Assembly: GCF_047495875.1 (NCBI RefSeq)
Contig: NC_092464.1
Coordinates: 8,156,737 to 8,220,736 of the forward strand
Direction of reading: 5' to 3'
Source of the DNA: Pithys albifrons albifrons
Taxonomy: Eukaryota; Chordata; Aves; Passeriformes; Thamnophilidae
Length of the DNA: 64,000 nucleotides
This document shows, in pieces, positions 24,291 through 37,194 of the stretch (position 1 is its first letter; each line of letters opens with the position of its first letter). Under the pieces are notes generated by a model. The model was not told where the DNA came from. It did no database searches and was given only the letters and a program-made list of their open reading frames with translations. A program made the position numbers and the translations under genes.

Positions 24291-24465
24291 CTGCTGGAGA
24301 TCAGCTTGCACATGCTGTCTCCTTGGCTTGGGGACAAGAGCTCCAGTCACTCGTCACAGGGTGCTTCTCTCAGCAGAAGAGCAGAAGACCCATGTTCTCA
24401 CTAAATATTGGTTTAAGAATGTACTTAAAACTGAGAACATGTAAGCCCTTTGCTGAGTCAAGGAG
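24291..24465 (+). other. Possible internal coding exon (unrecognised protein)
   Basis: The acceptor GCCCTGGTGTGCCCTGTTGCAG (ending 24290) and the near-perfect donor AAGGAG then gtaagtgag (24466) enclose 175 nt that are open in one frame (two bases, 57 codons, two bases). It is GC-richer than its flanks. The peptide contains DQLAHAVSLAWGQELQSLVTG and NIGLRMYLKLRTCKPFAESR, with no domain I recognise. A second frame is open for most of the block too, which weakens the coding argument. Its entry phase fits the weak block ending at 21613. A CR1 insertion starts only about 270 bp downstream. Confidence 0.25.
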
Positions 24466-24736
24466 GTAAGTGAGAGCAAACTCCTGCACCATGAATAGCA
24501 ATAAAAGCCAGAAAAGTTTTTTAAGGGCACCATGAACTTGAAATCCCACTCTGCCTGAAAATTGTATCTGTTCTAATTAGTGGTAGAGCTGTGACTGAGA
24601 GAAAGTAGCAAGGCATAAAATGTCTCTCCTCCTAGGCTAATTGTTCTCTTGATTACGCTTTGAGCTCTGTTCTTACTGCTTTATTTGTTTGGGGTTTTTT
24701 CATGCTTGTTTTGCCTTCGCCTCGTGCATTAGTAAG

Positions 24737-25019
24737 AATCATAGAATCAAAGAATAGTTAAGGTTGGAAAAGATTTTCAAGATTCTCAAGTCTGACTATT
24801 AACCCAGCATTGCCATGTTCAACACTAAGCCATGTCCCCAGCTGCCATATCCACACTTTTTTTTAACCCTTCCAGGGATGGTGATTCCACCACTACCCTG
24901 GGCAACCCGTTCCAATGCTTGAACACCCGTTCAGTGAAGGAATTTTTCCTAGTATCCAATCTAAACCTCCCCTGGTGCAACTTCAGACTGTCTGGTGGCC
25001 TTGTTCTTGCAAGTGGCAC
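24737..25019 (-). mobile_element. CR1 LINE 3' end with ORF2 C-terminal remnant
   Basis: The left end is the octamer tail read in reverse (AATCATAGAATCAAAGAAT), followed by the CR1 3' untranslated region and then the end of ORF2. The minus-strand frame 25019-24825 encodes the C-terminal end of the CR1 reverse-transcriptase protein, recognisable by LKLHQGRFRLDTRKNSFTER and HWNGLPR-VVESPSLE. It is 5'-truncated just upstream of this part. The remaining frame is open to its natural end, but the copy is diverged and cannot be active. Confidence 0.92.
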
Positions 25020-28000
25020 ACTCTTTGCCTTAAGCTATGCAGCAGGTCATATCCTTGGAGCAGGACTCACACTGCTGTTGCAGAGCTGGGTCTCTGCAGG
25101 TGTTCTGCTTTCCCACTGAATCCTCTGAGGGCAGGGGAGCAGCCTTGCTGACTTGCATGATAGGCCTGGGAAGTGAGCAGGCAGCTTCCATAGCTGAGCA
25201 GCAGCACCTTTTTCTCTCTAGCCCATCGACTGGATAAGTGTTAGGAGAATTTTTCAATTTTTGAGTTTCTTATGGCAAGGATAGGGAACTGAAAGGAATA
25301 AAATAACTGCCAGCTCTGGTGCTGAGAGTGGAGAGCAAGTTCTGGGGAAGGGTAAAACTTGTCATTTGTCCCTTTGCCAGGGCTGTTTCTTGCTTTCCCA
25401 CTGTGTATCATCATGTGGCCCCACAGACACTTGCGTTCCTGGCAGAGAATGGAGAAGGCAGGATGTCTTTTGGCTGTGATGTCCACTTAATACATTCTCA
25501 CACCAACTCCATTGTAGTTATAGTGGTACCATCATTGGGCAACTGGGTCCTGCTGGAATGAGAACAATAGAAATGCTCTCAGTTAACTGTTTTTTTCACA
25601 GATGTTTCCAGTCTTTCAGTTATTGTCCAGTCCCAGCTCAGTGCTCTGTGGGTCCCCTGCAGCCTGCATTCAAGACTTCTCTGCCACTTGGCACCCAGCT
25701 CTTCCAGGGTGCAGCTGCCAGCCTGGAACTGGCAGGTTGTGGTGTGGAGCCACTGGGCAGGGAAGAAGCTGTGATTTATGGGCCTCTCCCTTACCTTGGT
25801 ACCTGCCTCTCCAGATGTGTGTTAGCATGACAAGCCTTGTGCTGGGCCTTGATGCTACCCAACAATCTGCAGGGGGGGGAAAAACCCACTGAAAATTCTG
25901 GTAAGTCCTCAGTTTTGAGAGAGAAGCACAGTGTGCACCTGTCAGTTCCCAGCAGAGTTGCCAGCACACCCATAAACTCTGGCAACTGCTGTAAAAATCC
26001 ATTGTTCTGTTGATCTCTGACCCTCAAGTGCTATTTTGTTTTTGATGACTGCTTGGATTTTGCTTTATAGCAATCATAACGGTATCTGTGCCACAACCAC
26101 ATAAATCTTTGCACAGTGGGAGGGAGGCATATCTTGTTTATGTGGTTCAGACAGAACCAGAGTTGTGTGTTGACCTGACACCTGTTTGGCAAAATAATTA
26201 AGTGAATGGCTTTAAATATAGCTATTGAATAGGAAGTGTAAAAAAAAAGGCTTTTGCCAAAGATCATGTACATATCTGAATTTCACAACTTTCCCATTGT
26301 CTGATTGTACAAATGTGATAAGTTTAGGTCCCTGATTATGCCAATCATTTACTGTCCCCATAATTTTCACTTTACCAGCATTTCCTGTTGTCACAATGAT
26401 TTCAAAGTAGCAATGTGAGTAGCAGTGTGAGAAATGTGTATCTCAGCCCTGCAGGTGTGGGGCCAGATGGGCTCAAGGATGTTCTTCTGAGCAGCTGCCT
26501 CACTGGCTGAAGCAGTGGTATAAGGGTGAGGCTGGACAATAATTCTCTAGCACTGTGTGACCCACCTGGAAAGAGTGGTTGTTTGCAGAGAAGAGAAAAG
26601 TGGTGAATACAGTATGAATTATGTATATAATGCATGGGGTAGGTAGCATGAACATGTCTATGAAACAGAAGAAAAAAAATCAGTATTTTTTATTAATAAC
26701 TTAAGAGGGAATAAATAAAATCCAAAGCATGTCACCGAATGGATTTTCACTTGCATTTTTCATTGCAATCACAGTGCAAATAGCAAACCCCCAAATGCTT
26801 ATATATGCATGGCACTAATGGCATTTAGTCACCAGAGGGCAGGGTTTGCTGAGCAGAAATTCCTTCTACTTAGAGAAATAAGGCTCAGGAAAGAGCTCCA
26901 AAGCCCCACTGACAATGCTTTAATAGTCTACATTCCCAACACTATGCTTATACACCTCCTTGCTTGCCTGGTTTGATTCATCTCTTCTCAGTTTCAGTTT
27001 CCTGTTTAAATCTGCTCAGATAAATTTGTAGTTCTTTCTGGGTGTCCGCCTACAACATAGGTTGGGATATATTTATGAGCTTTGTAGGTGCAGGGACTGT
27101 ATAACTTCAAAAATCATTGTGGGTCATATTTTGTCTTTTGGGAAATGTTAAAAAGTGACAGACTTCAGCAAAGTAAAATTGCAATACAGAAAGCATCATG
27201 GGGAATTTTTTTTCTGAGCTGAGGTCAGGAAAAAGCCAAAAATTCTTGCAGAAAGGAGTTTCAATTACAGTGAACAAGAATGAATTCTGGAGTTTCTTGT
27301 CCTAGCATGGTAATAAGCACCAGATGAAAAGGTTGAGGCGAATATTAAGTATGCTGGCAGTCTTTTACCTGAATCAATGATAAAGGTATTTGAAACTTTA
27401 AACCTTTCAGATTGAATGTAGCAAATTATGGATCTATTTATGCTATCTGATGTTGCTATGTAATACCTGTAAGCAGCCTCCTAGTAGAAAAGTTTGTTAA
27501 ACTACATAACCCCTCCACAATGTTAAAAATTAGATTAAATGGCACAGTGCAGGGACTCACAGGCAGTGAATAGGAAAGCCAATTCTTCTTAAAAATCCCA
27601 TAAGGAAAAGCTGATTATGTGGAGGAAGTCTTAAATCTAGACCTATTAGCTTTAAAAATTTCCCTTTAGCTGCTGTCATGTGTGTTAGAATTTTAATCAT
27701 TTTTACATGTGATTGCACATACAAAATGTGTGCAGAGTTGTTTGGAGGAAAATGTAGAGGGAAAAAAAGTCACAGTGGCAACCATGAAACTGTTGTTTGT
27801 AATCTCTCTGAAATACTTGAGCTAGTTTAATTTTAGTGTTAGCCTAATTCTCCTTTCATTAAACTCTGTAGTGTCTGTTGCTGCTCATATGTGTTATTGG
27901 ATGAATTTTGTCCTTTGTTGAGGCAGTTAAATTCTGTAGTAATCTGAGAAAGTGCTTCAAATGCCTATACAAGAGAGATGACAGAATTAGCCACTACAGC

Positions 28001-31000
28001 TCTTTTAGTTTTCTTTCATGTTCTGATGAGAGCTGCTCTGCTGAGATGCCACTGATCTGCCTCAAGTAAGTAGTAGGAAATGTGGGAATAGTGAAACCCC
28101 TCTTTCAGTCACTAGCAGATGTTCTGGAACTGGGCCTTTTAACCAACAACATTCTCTCATTTAATCTAATAATATAGAAGGATTTGGGTAGGAAAGAATT
28201 AATTGAGTCATCATTATTAGTTACTTCATTTGATTATTTTAAAAAAAAAAAGGGCAGGACAATAAGATATCTAAGCAGAGAAGTGGTAAGTTGTAACACA
28301 TGGTGCCAATGTCCCACCCTGTGACTGCCGTGATGTGGTTTGTTGCCTTTGTGCTTGAGATGATCCCTGGAGAATTTAATCTGTCAGATAGGGAGGACTC
28401 CAATTTACAAATAGGGAATTGGCTTCAGTTTTCCAAATAGGCACCACCTAGGATAGAAAAGACCAAGAGCGTTGCCTGGGCTGGCCAGGGAAAATTGTGA
28501 AACTGGAAGGAATTAACTTCAAATTCCAAGCTAACACTTCTGACCACGATCTATCTTCCCTTCCTGCAGCTTTTACTGTTTTTTATAGATAAAGGAATTT
28601 TAAATTTTTTTTGCATGTCTGATTCTTACACAGGCCTGCTCTTGGTTCTTGGCTTTGCTGTTCATACCTACAATCTTTCACAGGAATATAAGCAGGTAAA
28701 AGACAAGCTAAAAAATATGCTTTTTTTTTTAACAAAACTTTGCTGGAAAGTTTATTTCAGAAGTAAGTTGTGGATTTGTTAGACATGTTCAGATTAATGT
28801 GCACTGCAGTGCAGTGGATATTAAAGGAACTGTCAAGAAGGAAAGTCTGTGTATGGGATAAATTAAGACTCTCTGGGGATTAAAAAGATGTAGGATTTTT
28901 ATTAAGTAGCTAGCCTACTATTGAAAAATAATGAGTAGTTTCCATAGCAACCTTACTTTCACATGGAGCAGACATACTGTAGCAACATAAAAAAGAACAG
29001 TATCAAAGAAGGAATAAAACTGAGCTGTGCTATTTGGATCTTTAAAAATATTCCTCTCTCCTAAACTCTCTGTTTACAATGCAAAGATTATTAAATCAGA
29101 GGGTTTTTTTTCAAAAATTGTAATTGTTATAACTTTCATTCAAATACTTCATAAAAGGAAGCAAAGTGATAAATATTGTTGTAAAGAGAACTGAAAAAGA
29201 TTATGGTTCTTTCTTGTCTGTACTGTAGCTTGAACAAAGCCAGGAGTATTTCAAGTTTTCAGCATCTTGTCATGGCCTTGTATCTCTGGTTGAATTTACT
29301 GTGATTGGGAGGATACTGCTGGCTTGTCCTGAATACATGTTGAGGTGTGTGACAATGTGGGATACACTCATGTTGCTCATTATTTGATCTCTGCAGAATG
29401 TTTGTGAGAGAAGCGAGAGGAAAGTCAAACTCTCCTGGCTTTAAGTTCCCCAAATTAAGGTTGTTTTCCTCTGAAGGTTGACTAAGGCTTGAGATTTCTT
29501 CAAGCAAGGTTGGATTACTTAGTAGTTTCACAGATAAATAAAGTAGAAATGACATAATCTCAAAAGAGGAAGGCCAACCAACAGATGACAACTTTCATAG
29601 GGGTTTGCTGTGATTTTTGCATGTCAGTCTGAGTCTAGAATTCCCAACAACTGCTGAATACCATGAACTTCAGGGAGCTGAAGCTCAGGAAAGTTTCAGG
29701 TACCCTAACTTTGACAAGAGGTTCTCTCATTATATGTTTTGCTCAGGAATAATCTTCTAAGTGACCTGACACCTCAGTCTAGAAAAAAAGTAGGACTTTT
29801 TCTTTTCTAACATATCTTTTTGAGAAACAGTGCAAGGAGATTTTTAAATGCAAATAAGCAAGGGATTATAAATATAAAAATGCTAAGTCAGTATGCAAGT
29901 TAAAAAAAATATTAGTAGTAATTGTTATAATAAATTAGAAGATTGAGTTTCTAGACCTTTGCTAAGAAGAGACAAGGATGATGACATCCCAAATATATCA
30001 ACATTTTCAACATGTGCAGCCTGCTTAGACTATCATCTGGGCAATGACTGTACAATTGTATATGGAGAATCATCTCTGAGCAAATGGGTTTCTCAGTCCT
30101 GCACGAACTGGTTGTTGTTCCACCACCTCAAACCTTGTGTAAGTCACCCATAAGAATGCATGAAGTGATGGCAGAACCAGGTTTCGGACTATGTCAAACT
30201 GACTTTTGTGTCAATGCTAAAGATAACAGGACAGGCACATGACAGCTGGGATCTCTTGGTAAGCTGAAAGAACACAAAAACTATCCATTTCATGAAAGTC
30301 ACACATGGCAACAAAAAGATATGGATCATGTTTTAAGGGATAGGGAAGTAATGTCTGTGGAAAAAAAGGCTTGCTGTCATTGAAGGATATCAAGCAGAGG
30401 ACAAGCCTCCCTATAGTGTGTCCAAAAACATTCATATGTATTTGGCCCTTCAGTAAGAAGAAGGAAATTGCAATAGATTTTGACTGACTCTGAAGGGATT
30501 TTTAATTAAAAATTACATGAGTGATGAGTGTCCATGTTTCAAAAAGAATGTTGAGCACAACAAAGAGGTTCCACAGATGTTCTGATGTTGCATTAGGGAA
30601 GGAAAAAGATGCCTCTCTGAGTTGAGTGAGTTTGAAATGTTTGTTGAACTTCAGGGCTCTTATGTCTCTGATCTGCTTGCAAAAGAGGTAAATTGAGCAG
30701 AGCAAAGAAAGCTGAAGGTAGGGAAAGGTTTCCAGATGAGGTCGGTGTAGTCTGGTAGTTGAAAAACTTGCCAAGATTTCTTTGTAAGAAACTCCAACCT
30801 AGGAAATTTTTTAGTCAAGACTATGGAATTCTCCATTTCAAAGAGAATTCAAATTCAGAGAAGGCCTGCAACCATCAGGATTTCTGGATAAACGACTGTA
30901 CACATCCTTTATAGTTGATGAATGCATTAATCTCTCTGATTTGTGAAAGCTTTGCCACATGAGCCTACATTGCACTACAACGTTTGCTTCAGGACAGCTG

Positions 31001-33040
31001 CTTCAGGATTGTTGATACACATCTGTCTTGCTCCACCGTCAGCTCTGTGAGCAGCTTGTTCCCCTTTTGCTCCAGGTATCATTCAATCAGCCCAGGCTTG
31101 ATTAACTCAGCTTACCTTACATTTACCTCTGAGTGCAAGGTCATAAAAGTGAAATTGTGCATCGTTATTGCAGAGAAACTGATATCTAGTAATTTCCTCT
31201 GCTCAAGTCCTTTGGAAATGCCAGCAGGTAATACACCATAAGCTGTGCTCTATTTTCTTCTACTTTCAGAAATAGAAAGGAACTATTAATTGCAAGCAGG
31301 TGGAAAAGGCCATAAAAATCATGCAATTTTGCTTTTGCAGCAAAAATTCTTACAGATAGTAAAAATATGGTGAAGTCTCTCCTTTAAAAAGTAGAGCAGC
31401 TTAGAGTTTGAAGCATCAAGTGCTGTTCGAGAAGGCTTCCATCCTTAAAATTTAGAATTTGCTTATGTGATTTCCTTACCTGGATTATCTATTAACATGG
31501 AAAAGTGCTATTTTCAAGTCAGAATGTTGCAATTAATTTTCTTTATGATATTTTCCATCTTTCTTCTTCCCTGTACAGAACTATTCATAACGCTTTAGTT
31601 TCATTAATATTACGACAATATTTGACAATAATGAAAAGGTTCTGATTTTAACTCTGCAAAGACAAATTAATAGATGAGACCAACAATCACCTTAACCTTT
31701 CATTAAAACTATTCAAGATTTCTAGCTGTGCTACCTAGAGCTATGGCAGCTTTTTTGATAAAATACTTCTTAATGCCAGATGCTAATTATTCATGGGAAT
31801 ATGCTTTTCTGTAGCCCCAGGTTGTTGCAGAAAATGACAGCTTTTGATATTACTAAATAAAATAATGTATTGTTCCCCCTGTGGCATTTTATTGTGTACC
31901 ATGTTTAATGAAATGTAGATTTTTAAGGTCATTTCATTAGCAGTGAACCCAGTAGGGTTCAATTTTGGAGTCTGATTGTAATGTAGTAGTTTTAAAAACA
32001 AGTTTCTGAGTAATTTTATTTTTCTACAGAGTTTCTTGAATTTTCTTGAACTTTCAAAGTCTATTTTCTCCACTTATATCAGGAAAAAAATACATGATTC
32101 CTAGAAAGAAAGCTGTGACGTGAAAAGCTGAAGGAGATTCCAACTCATTTTGTTTCTGTGAAGACCTGAAGTGCATTTCCCCTTCATTGGTTATATGACT
32201 CTCCATCCCACATCACTTACTTTTCAATTAATAATTTTTTTCCAAATCTGTTCTCTTTGGGGAACAGATTTTATTACTTCAGGAATCCTCTACTGATTTT
32301 TACAGCTGTTCAGATTATTTTAAATAATTCCCTTGTGAATTATGAAACCTTCTATCCACTACAGGCCTGTTCCTGACCTCTAGGAATCTTTAGGGAATTT
32401 TGCCAGTAGTGCCAGAGATGTACCCCAGCCACATGGGCACAGCCTGCAGTGGCTTTTAGATGAAGACAAGGCAGTGTCTGAGCTGTTGTCCTGGTAGGAA
32501 TTTCTTACCTTTGAAGTCATTCAAAGCCATTGACTCATGTGGGGCCATAACTGTTGGCACAAGATCAATCTTTGTGAAGCCTGTCTGCCTTCAGTGTGCC
32601 CTTGCAGAATGTCTCTGTCTCACTTTTCCCATCTGCCATTGCTCCAAAGGACATTTGCACTCCTAATATCTCTTCTAAACCCCACTGTAGCCCTGAAATG
32701 GTTAAGTAACTTCCCCTTTTTAGGTAGCACTACTGATAAAAAGCACCTTCTGGTCTTGTTTTAGCATCATGCCAAGGCACACTGATAGCTGCTGGAGGTG
32801 TGTCTTCTTCAAAGGATGGCTGCCATCCTTGCTTACTTCTCTGCAGAGAGCAAAGAGCCTTTGAAAGTACCTTCTGCCTCATCGAAGTAATGAGAGTAAA
32901 AAAACTAACCCACACCAACCTGAGAGTCAGCTCAGTTGTTCAGAATTTTGCTGGATTCTGTGTAATTAATTAAGAATTTTTTTTAAACATTGGTTGCTCT
33001 GCCAGTGTGTGTATCTAGGTTGTGCCAGTTTCCAGGATTC
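25020..33040. other. Long unique stretch, no gene recognised
   Basis: From 25030 to 26000 the DNA is GC-richer, with many overlapping short open frames and a G8 run near 25871; none shows a domain. From 26.6 to 30 kb it is AT-rich and without features. At 30997-31079 (+) an 83-nt block is open between GTTTGCTTCAG and CTCCAG-gtatca, and at 28014-28064 there is a weaker one. At 32244-32271 AAATCTGTTC and GAACAGATTT form a perfect 10-bp inverted repeat with an 8-nt loop. No transposon or RNA gene is recognised. Confidence 0.4.
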
Positions 33041-33150
33041 CCCTCCACCCCCATCCCCGCCCCTCGCCCCGGTTCCTCACACAGACGTGAGCAGCTGCAG
33101 CCATGGAAGACTTCTTTGTAGAGGAGGCAGCTCCAGTGAAACAGGTAGGC
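33041..33150 (+). promoter_or_regulatory. GC-box cluster before an ATG and donor
   Basis: A local GC-rich patch carries CCCCGCCCCTCGCCCC (Sp1-type GC boxes, about 33055-33070). It is followed by GCAGCCATGG, a near-optimal Kozak start (ATG at 33103-33105), 14 codons (MEDFFVEEAAPVKQ) and a donor ACAG then gtaggc at 33145. This order (GC boxes, start codon in good context, early donor) is how a small first coding exon looks. I do not recognise the peptide, there is no clear TATA box, and CpG richness is limited to this patch, so a chance arrangement is quite possible. Confidence 0.2.
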
Positions 33151-36100
33151 GGGCTGGGGTGGGCACTCAGTGCCCTGAGTGAGCTGTGATGGCTGGCAAG
33201 ATTTAAGTCCAACAGACCTAGGCTCCAATCAGCTCACAAGCTCTTCCTACCTGTGGAGGAGCAGGGATGAGAGAATCTCTTAGAGACACATCAGGTGTGG
33301 CTGAGGGCAACCTGTAGTTCTGGATGAAGATGCCCTAGTGTCCGTCAGGAGAAGGGCTAAAAACTTTCTTGCATGATCTTTGTGTTTGGCTCAAAGGGGT
33401 GGGTGGTGGTGCAAGCAGAGCTCTCTTTCCTGGGAGAAGAGAATTCAGCAGGAATGATGCTGAGCAGAGAAGTTCTGAAGTCTTGTGAGAGTGGGGAAGG
33501 AGAAGAGCAGGCTGGATGTTTGCTGTGCAGGCCTGGGTGTGATGAGTGTTTCACTGATCCGTGCTCAGAAGTGTCTATTGGTGCCGTTACTGCTTCACTG
33601 ACTTTTCCATTTCATGATGCATTGGAGGCAGATGTCTGAGGGCATCATTGCAGCACCGGTTACATCAGGAGCAGATTTTCCCCTTCTGCCTTATATCAAC
33701 ACAGAGTGTTTTCTTCCTGCGTGATTCCTTTTTCGTTTGTTTAGTTAGGGTTTTTTGCAAGTTGGTTACTCTTTAGGTTACTTTCATCTCTGCTAACCCT
33801 CTTGCTTCCACTCTGCCCTAGACAAGCATATTTCTGGGCAAGCAGTACCCTTGGATAAAATGATTTATAATAGTCATTGTGTGGGGCAGAAATGTGAAGC
33901 TGGTTAATGCCTTGGAGTTTGACCAAAAGGATGCAGTACAGCAGGTGACTTGCTAATGTTGCAGGTTCTTTAGGCCAAACCTGATTTGGGGAACATTTTC
34001 TTCTTTAGGAAAAATGATGACTGCAGAAGTTACTTGTTATCCTTCTCTCATTACCCAATGGGGATGCTGCAGTGTTTGGAGCTGCACATTAGCATTGAGT
34101 TGGGTTTCCAAAGACATAACAGTACAAACTGAGATGTTCAAGGTGGAAAACAATATTATATAAAAGCTAATGATTTTAACTGGCTTTTTAACTGATGGGC
34201 ATATTTTGAAATGAGCTATTCTCTTTTACCGCATGGGAAATGTGGGCTGAGCTCTGCAGCTCCTTGAGTTAACTCCTAAGAACATCTGCTGTGTTAGCAG
34301 AATCAGAACCTACCACACTTTTTCCAGGGATCATAATCCACAGATAGAGTGCAGGAAATAATAGCTGAGAGCACACAGTACCCAATGTTGGCAGGTAAAC
34401 CTATGAGTGCAGGAGAAATCTACAGTGAGAGGGGGTCATGGATTCGATGTTGTTGTTGCATGTCATGGTGGTGTGAGGCCAGATTGGCAAAACAGGACAT
34501 TGTGTTTGAGTGATCGTTCACCCAAAAATTCTCACGTTTCTCAGGAGATTCATGGGTAGAGTGAGGATGTACCAATGTAAGGACTCACTATCTTGAGCCC
34601 TAATGCATGGATGGGCAGTTATTAATCCATTTGACTTCCATTCCTTCACTATGACAGTGGAATAATAGCATTCCTTACCTCCTGGGCATGCAATGAGGAA
34701 AACTAGTACATGAATCTGCCAGCTGCTATGGGACTGCAGCTACATAAGAGGGCCTCAAATGGGTAGAGTATGTTCACTTCATGCCTGAAATGGTGTTTTG
34801 AACTTGATAGGGCAATCTGTGTCTGTGATTAGAGAAGTTGAAGAAGAATTCGAGCCTGCTCAGTGAATCAGAAGAAACGATCAGGACATTCATCTGATGA
34901 TAATGTTTTGAAGTGGAATATTAATGTTTTGCAAAGTCATTTCATGTTTTCTGAATATTCTTTGAAGTGAAAGCTCACTGTTTCTAAACTAATCTGGCAA
35001 GTAAATGTACTCTGTGCTTGGCAATTTTTCTTATTGGATAGCTGACCACCTGTGAGAAGAGTGAGGCATTATATTCGTGTTTAAATAATTAATTAGGCAC
35101 ATCAGAAACAGGCTACCACTTCTTGAAGCAGATTTATTTGAGTAATTTAGACACAAGCTTACAATTCTACATGGGCAATTTTCTTGTGCTGGATACCTTG
35201 TTCCCACCTGCACTGATGCAGGTGTTTGGCTGCCAAGCAGAACAGGACTCCAACTTAAACATTAGTGTCTATTTGGAACTTATGATTTTGCAATGCCCTG
35301 TTTAGTTGCCTGTTTCCCCTGGGAATGGTGTGTCACCATGTAAAGAGCACTGCAGAACCCCTACAAAGAGTTATGTTCAGCTTTTTCTTTTACAAATATT
35401 CCTGAAAGAAGTTACTGGGGAAAACTGGCTTTGAATTGGTCAAGTTCTGAACGGCAGAAATTTTTTTTGTGCTTTTCTTTTAGCAGAAAGGTTTTACTTA
35501 CAGTAATTATATCTTTCTATAGATTCCCATACATTTGCACTAATTTTACAAAGGCTGATATTTTAGTATGAGAAGGAGAAAGTCTGTACTATATCTGCGT
35601 ATTTGTTCTGTAAGCATTTTGGATAATGGAGTAAAGAGTACAGTTGAAATTTTTGAAATTGGTAATTGCAAGCAGTCTTGAAGAAGAAAGGCATAGAATT
35701 TCAGATGATTATGATAAATGTGAGTGGCAGTGTGAAATCAAGAAGATAAAAGTCAAGAAAAACAAATGCTGAGTATTGTAGTTAGGAAGGAAAGTCATAC
35801 AACATCAGGACCAAAGGGGAATAACTGGCTAAGCAGCTCCCTGCAAAAGAGGAGTTTGGTGGCTTATATATATAGTTTATGACAAGCTAAATATAGATTC
35901 AAAATGTGTGGAATTGCAGAAGTGGTTCCACTCATTCCAGAGTATATTGATGATATGATATGTTGTATTTAAGTTATGGGAAGTAATTCCTCAGTTGTAT
36001 TTGGTACTGGGGAAGTCAGAAATTCAATGCTGAGCCTAATGCTTGGAGGGAAATTAGGGAAACTGTAATGAGTCCAGATGGACTCAGAAGGATTGAGAAA

Positions 36101-37190
36101 CATGGTAGAAGTTTGAAAAACTGTATTTGTTTAGTTGAAAAAAAAAAAAAAAGAAAAACTGAGAGTAACAACTTTTAAATGTCTTAGTTATGCAAAGTGG
36201 GGGGTTGTGGGTTTTTTGGTAATAAAAGTTTCTACTGGGAAATCTTAATTTGCAACAATAATATGTTGATTAGATTTTAGGAGAAACTTTGTAATTATAC
36301 ATAGCTTTAGGAAAGAATATGGAGTACTTTTGGTGAAAAGAACAATTCAGAACTGAGATGACAAACATCTGTCAGTGGTAGTTGGGATATTGTGCTGTAA
36401 GGGACTGGAAATTCTCCTGGGAATTCTTCAGCAGTGTCTTTCTGTAGATTTTATTGCTATGGAAAGTACAGGCTATGTGCTAGGAACAACAAAAAAAAAA
36501 GATTTTTTTTGTGTGCTTCAGAGGAATTTTGTGGTGGCATAGAGGGAACATGCAGAAACAAGACTATGTGCTACTCATAAAGTCCTGAGCAGGCAGCCCC
36601 AGGACACAGCATCCATAGCTATTGTGATTGCTTCTCACAAACACAGGATTACTGCTGTTATTCTCCTTTGGGTTAAGTGCCAAAGAGACATTCCCATACA
36701 CCTGCAGATGAATGGCTTACTGACGAAACATGAGTTTAAAAATACCCATTTTGGAAGAATTCTGATTCTTTAAATGATACAAGTGATTGATCCAACATTG
36801 CTCAACACCATCCTCTATCATCAAGTAACAACCTGTCCCTACTGCAGAATTACCTCCCAACACATTTGCTTGCAGAGATGATCGTTATTTTAGAGCTATC
36901 CCAGCTTTGAACTGCAAGGAGGATATTTCAAAGTATTATATTTGAGTTGGGGGCATGTGAATAGGAAGGTGAGTCAGAGAAATCTACTATGATAAAAGGT
37001 CTCATTTTACTGTTTGGCAAACAGAGAAAGAGCTAAACAGAAAATGTTTTCCCGTGGATTCCATTAAACAAAATCAGGGAATGACAGTTGTCATCTGCCC
37101 AGCCAGTTTTAGGAAAAGATCTGCAGCTCTTGTGTAGCAGGGAAAGAATTTTTCTGGTGTGTCACTATCTAGCAAAATCCTTACATGAAA
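33151..37190. other. Unique DNA, no gene recognised
   Basis: No repeat or exon is recognised apart from an A15 run at 36138-36152. At 36965 a good donor (GGAAG then gtgagtcag) follows a strong acceptor (CATTTGCTTGCAG, ending 36875), but every frame between them is closed by stops, so it is not a coding exon. Confidence 0.5.
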
Positions 37191-37194
37191 ATAG

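Noticed and set aside
25602..26002. Overlapping frames of 90-110 codons on both strands
   Set aside because: They lie in a GC-richer patch where stops are rarer; no domain, and the plus frame stops just before the only good donor (25902).
36876..36964. Good acceptor and donor pair
   Set aside because: All three frames between the sites contain stops; it could only be a non-coding exon, for which there is no other evidence.
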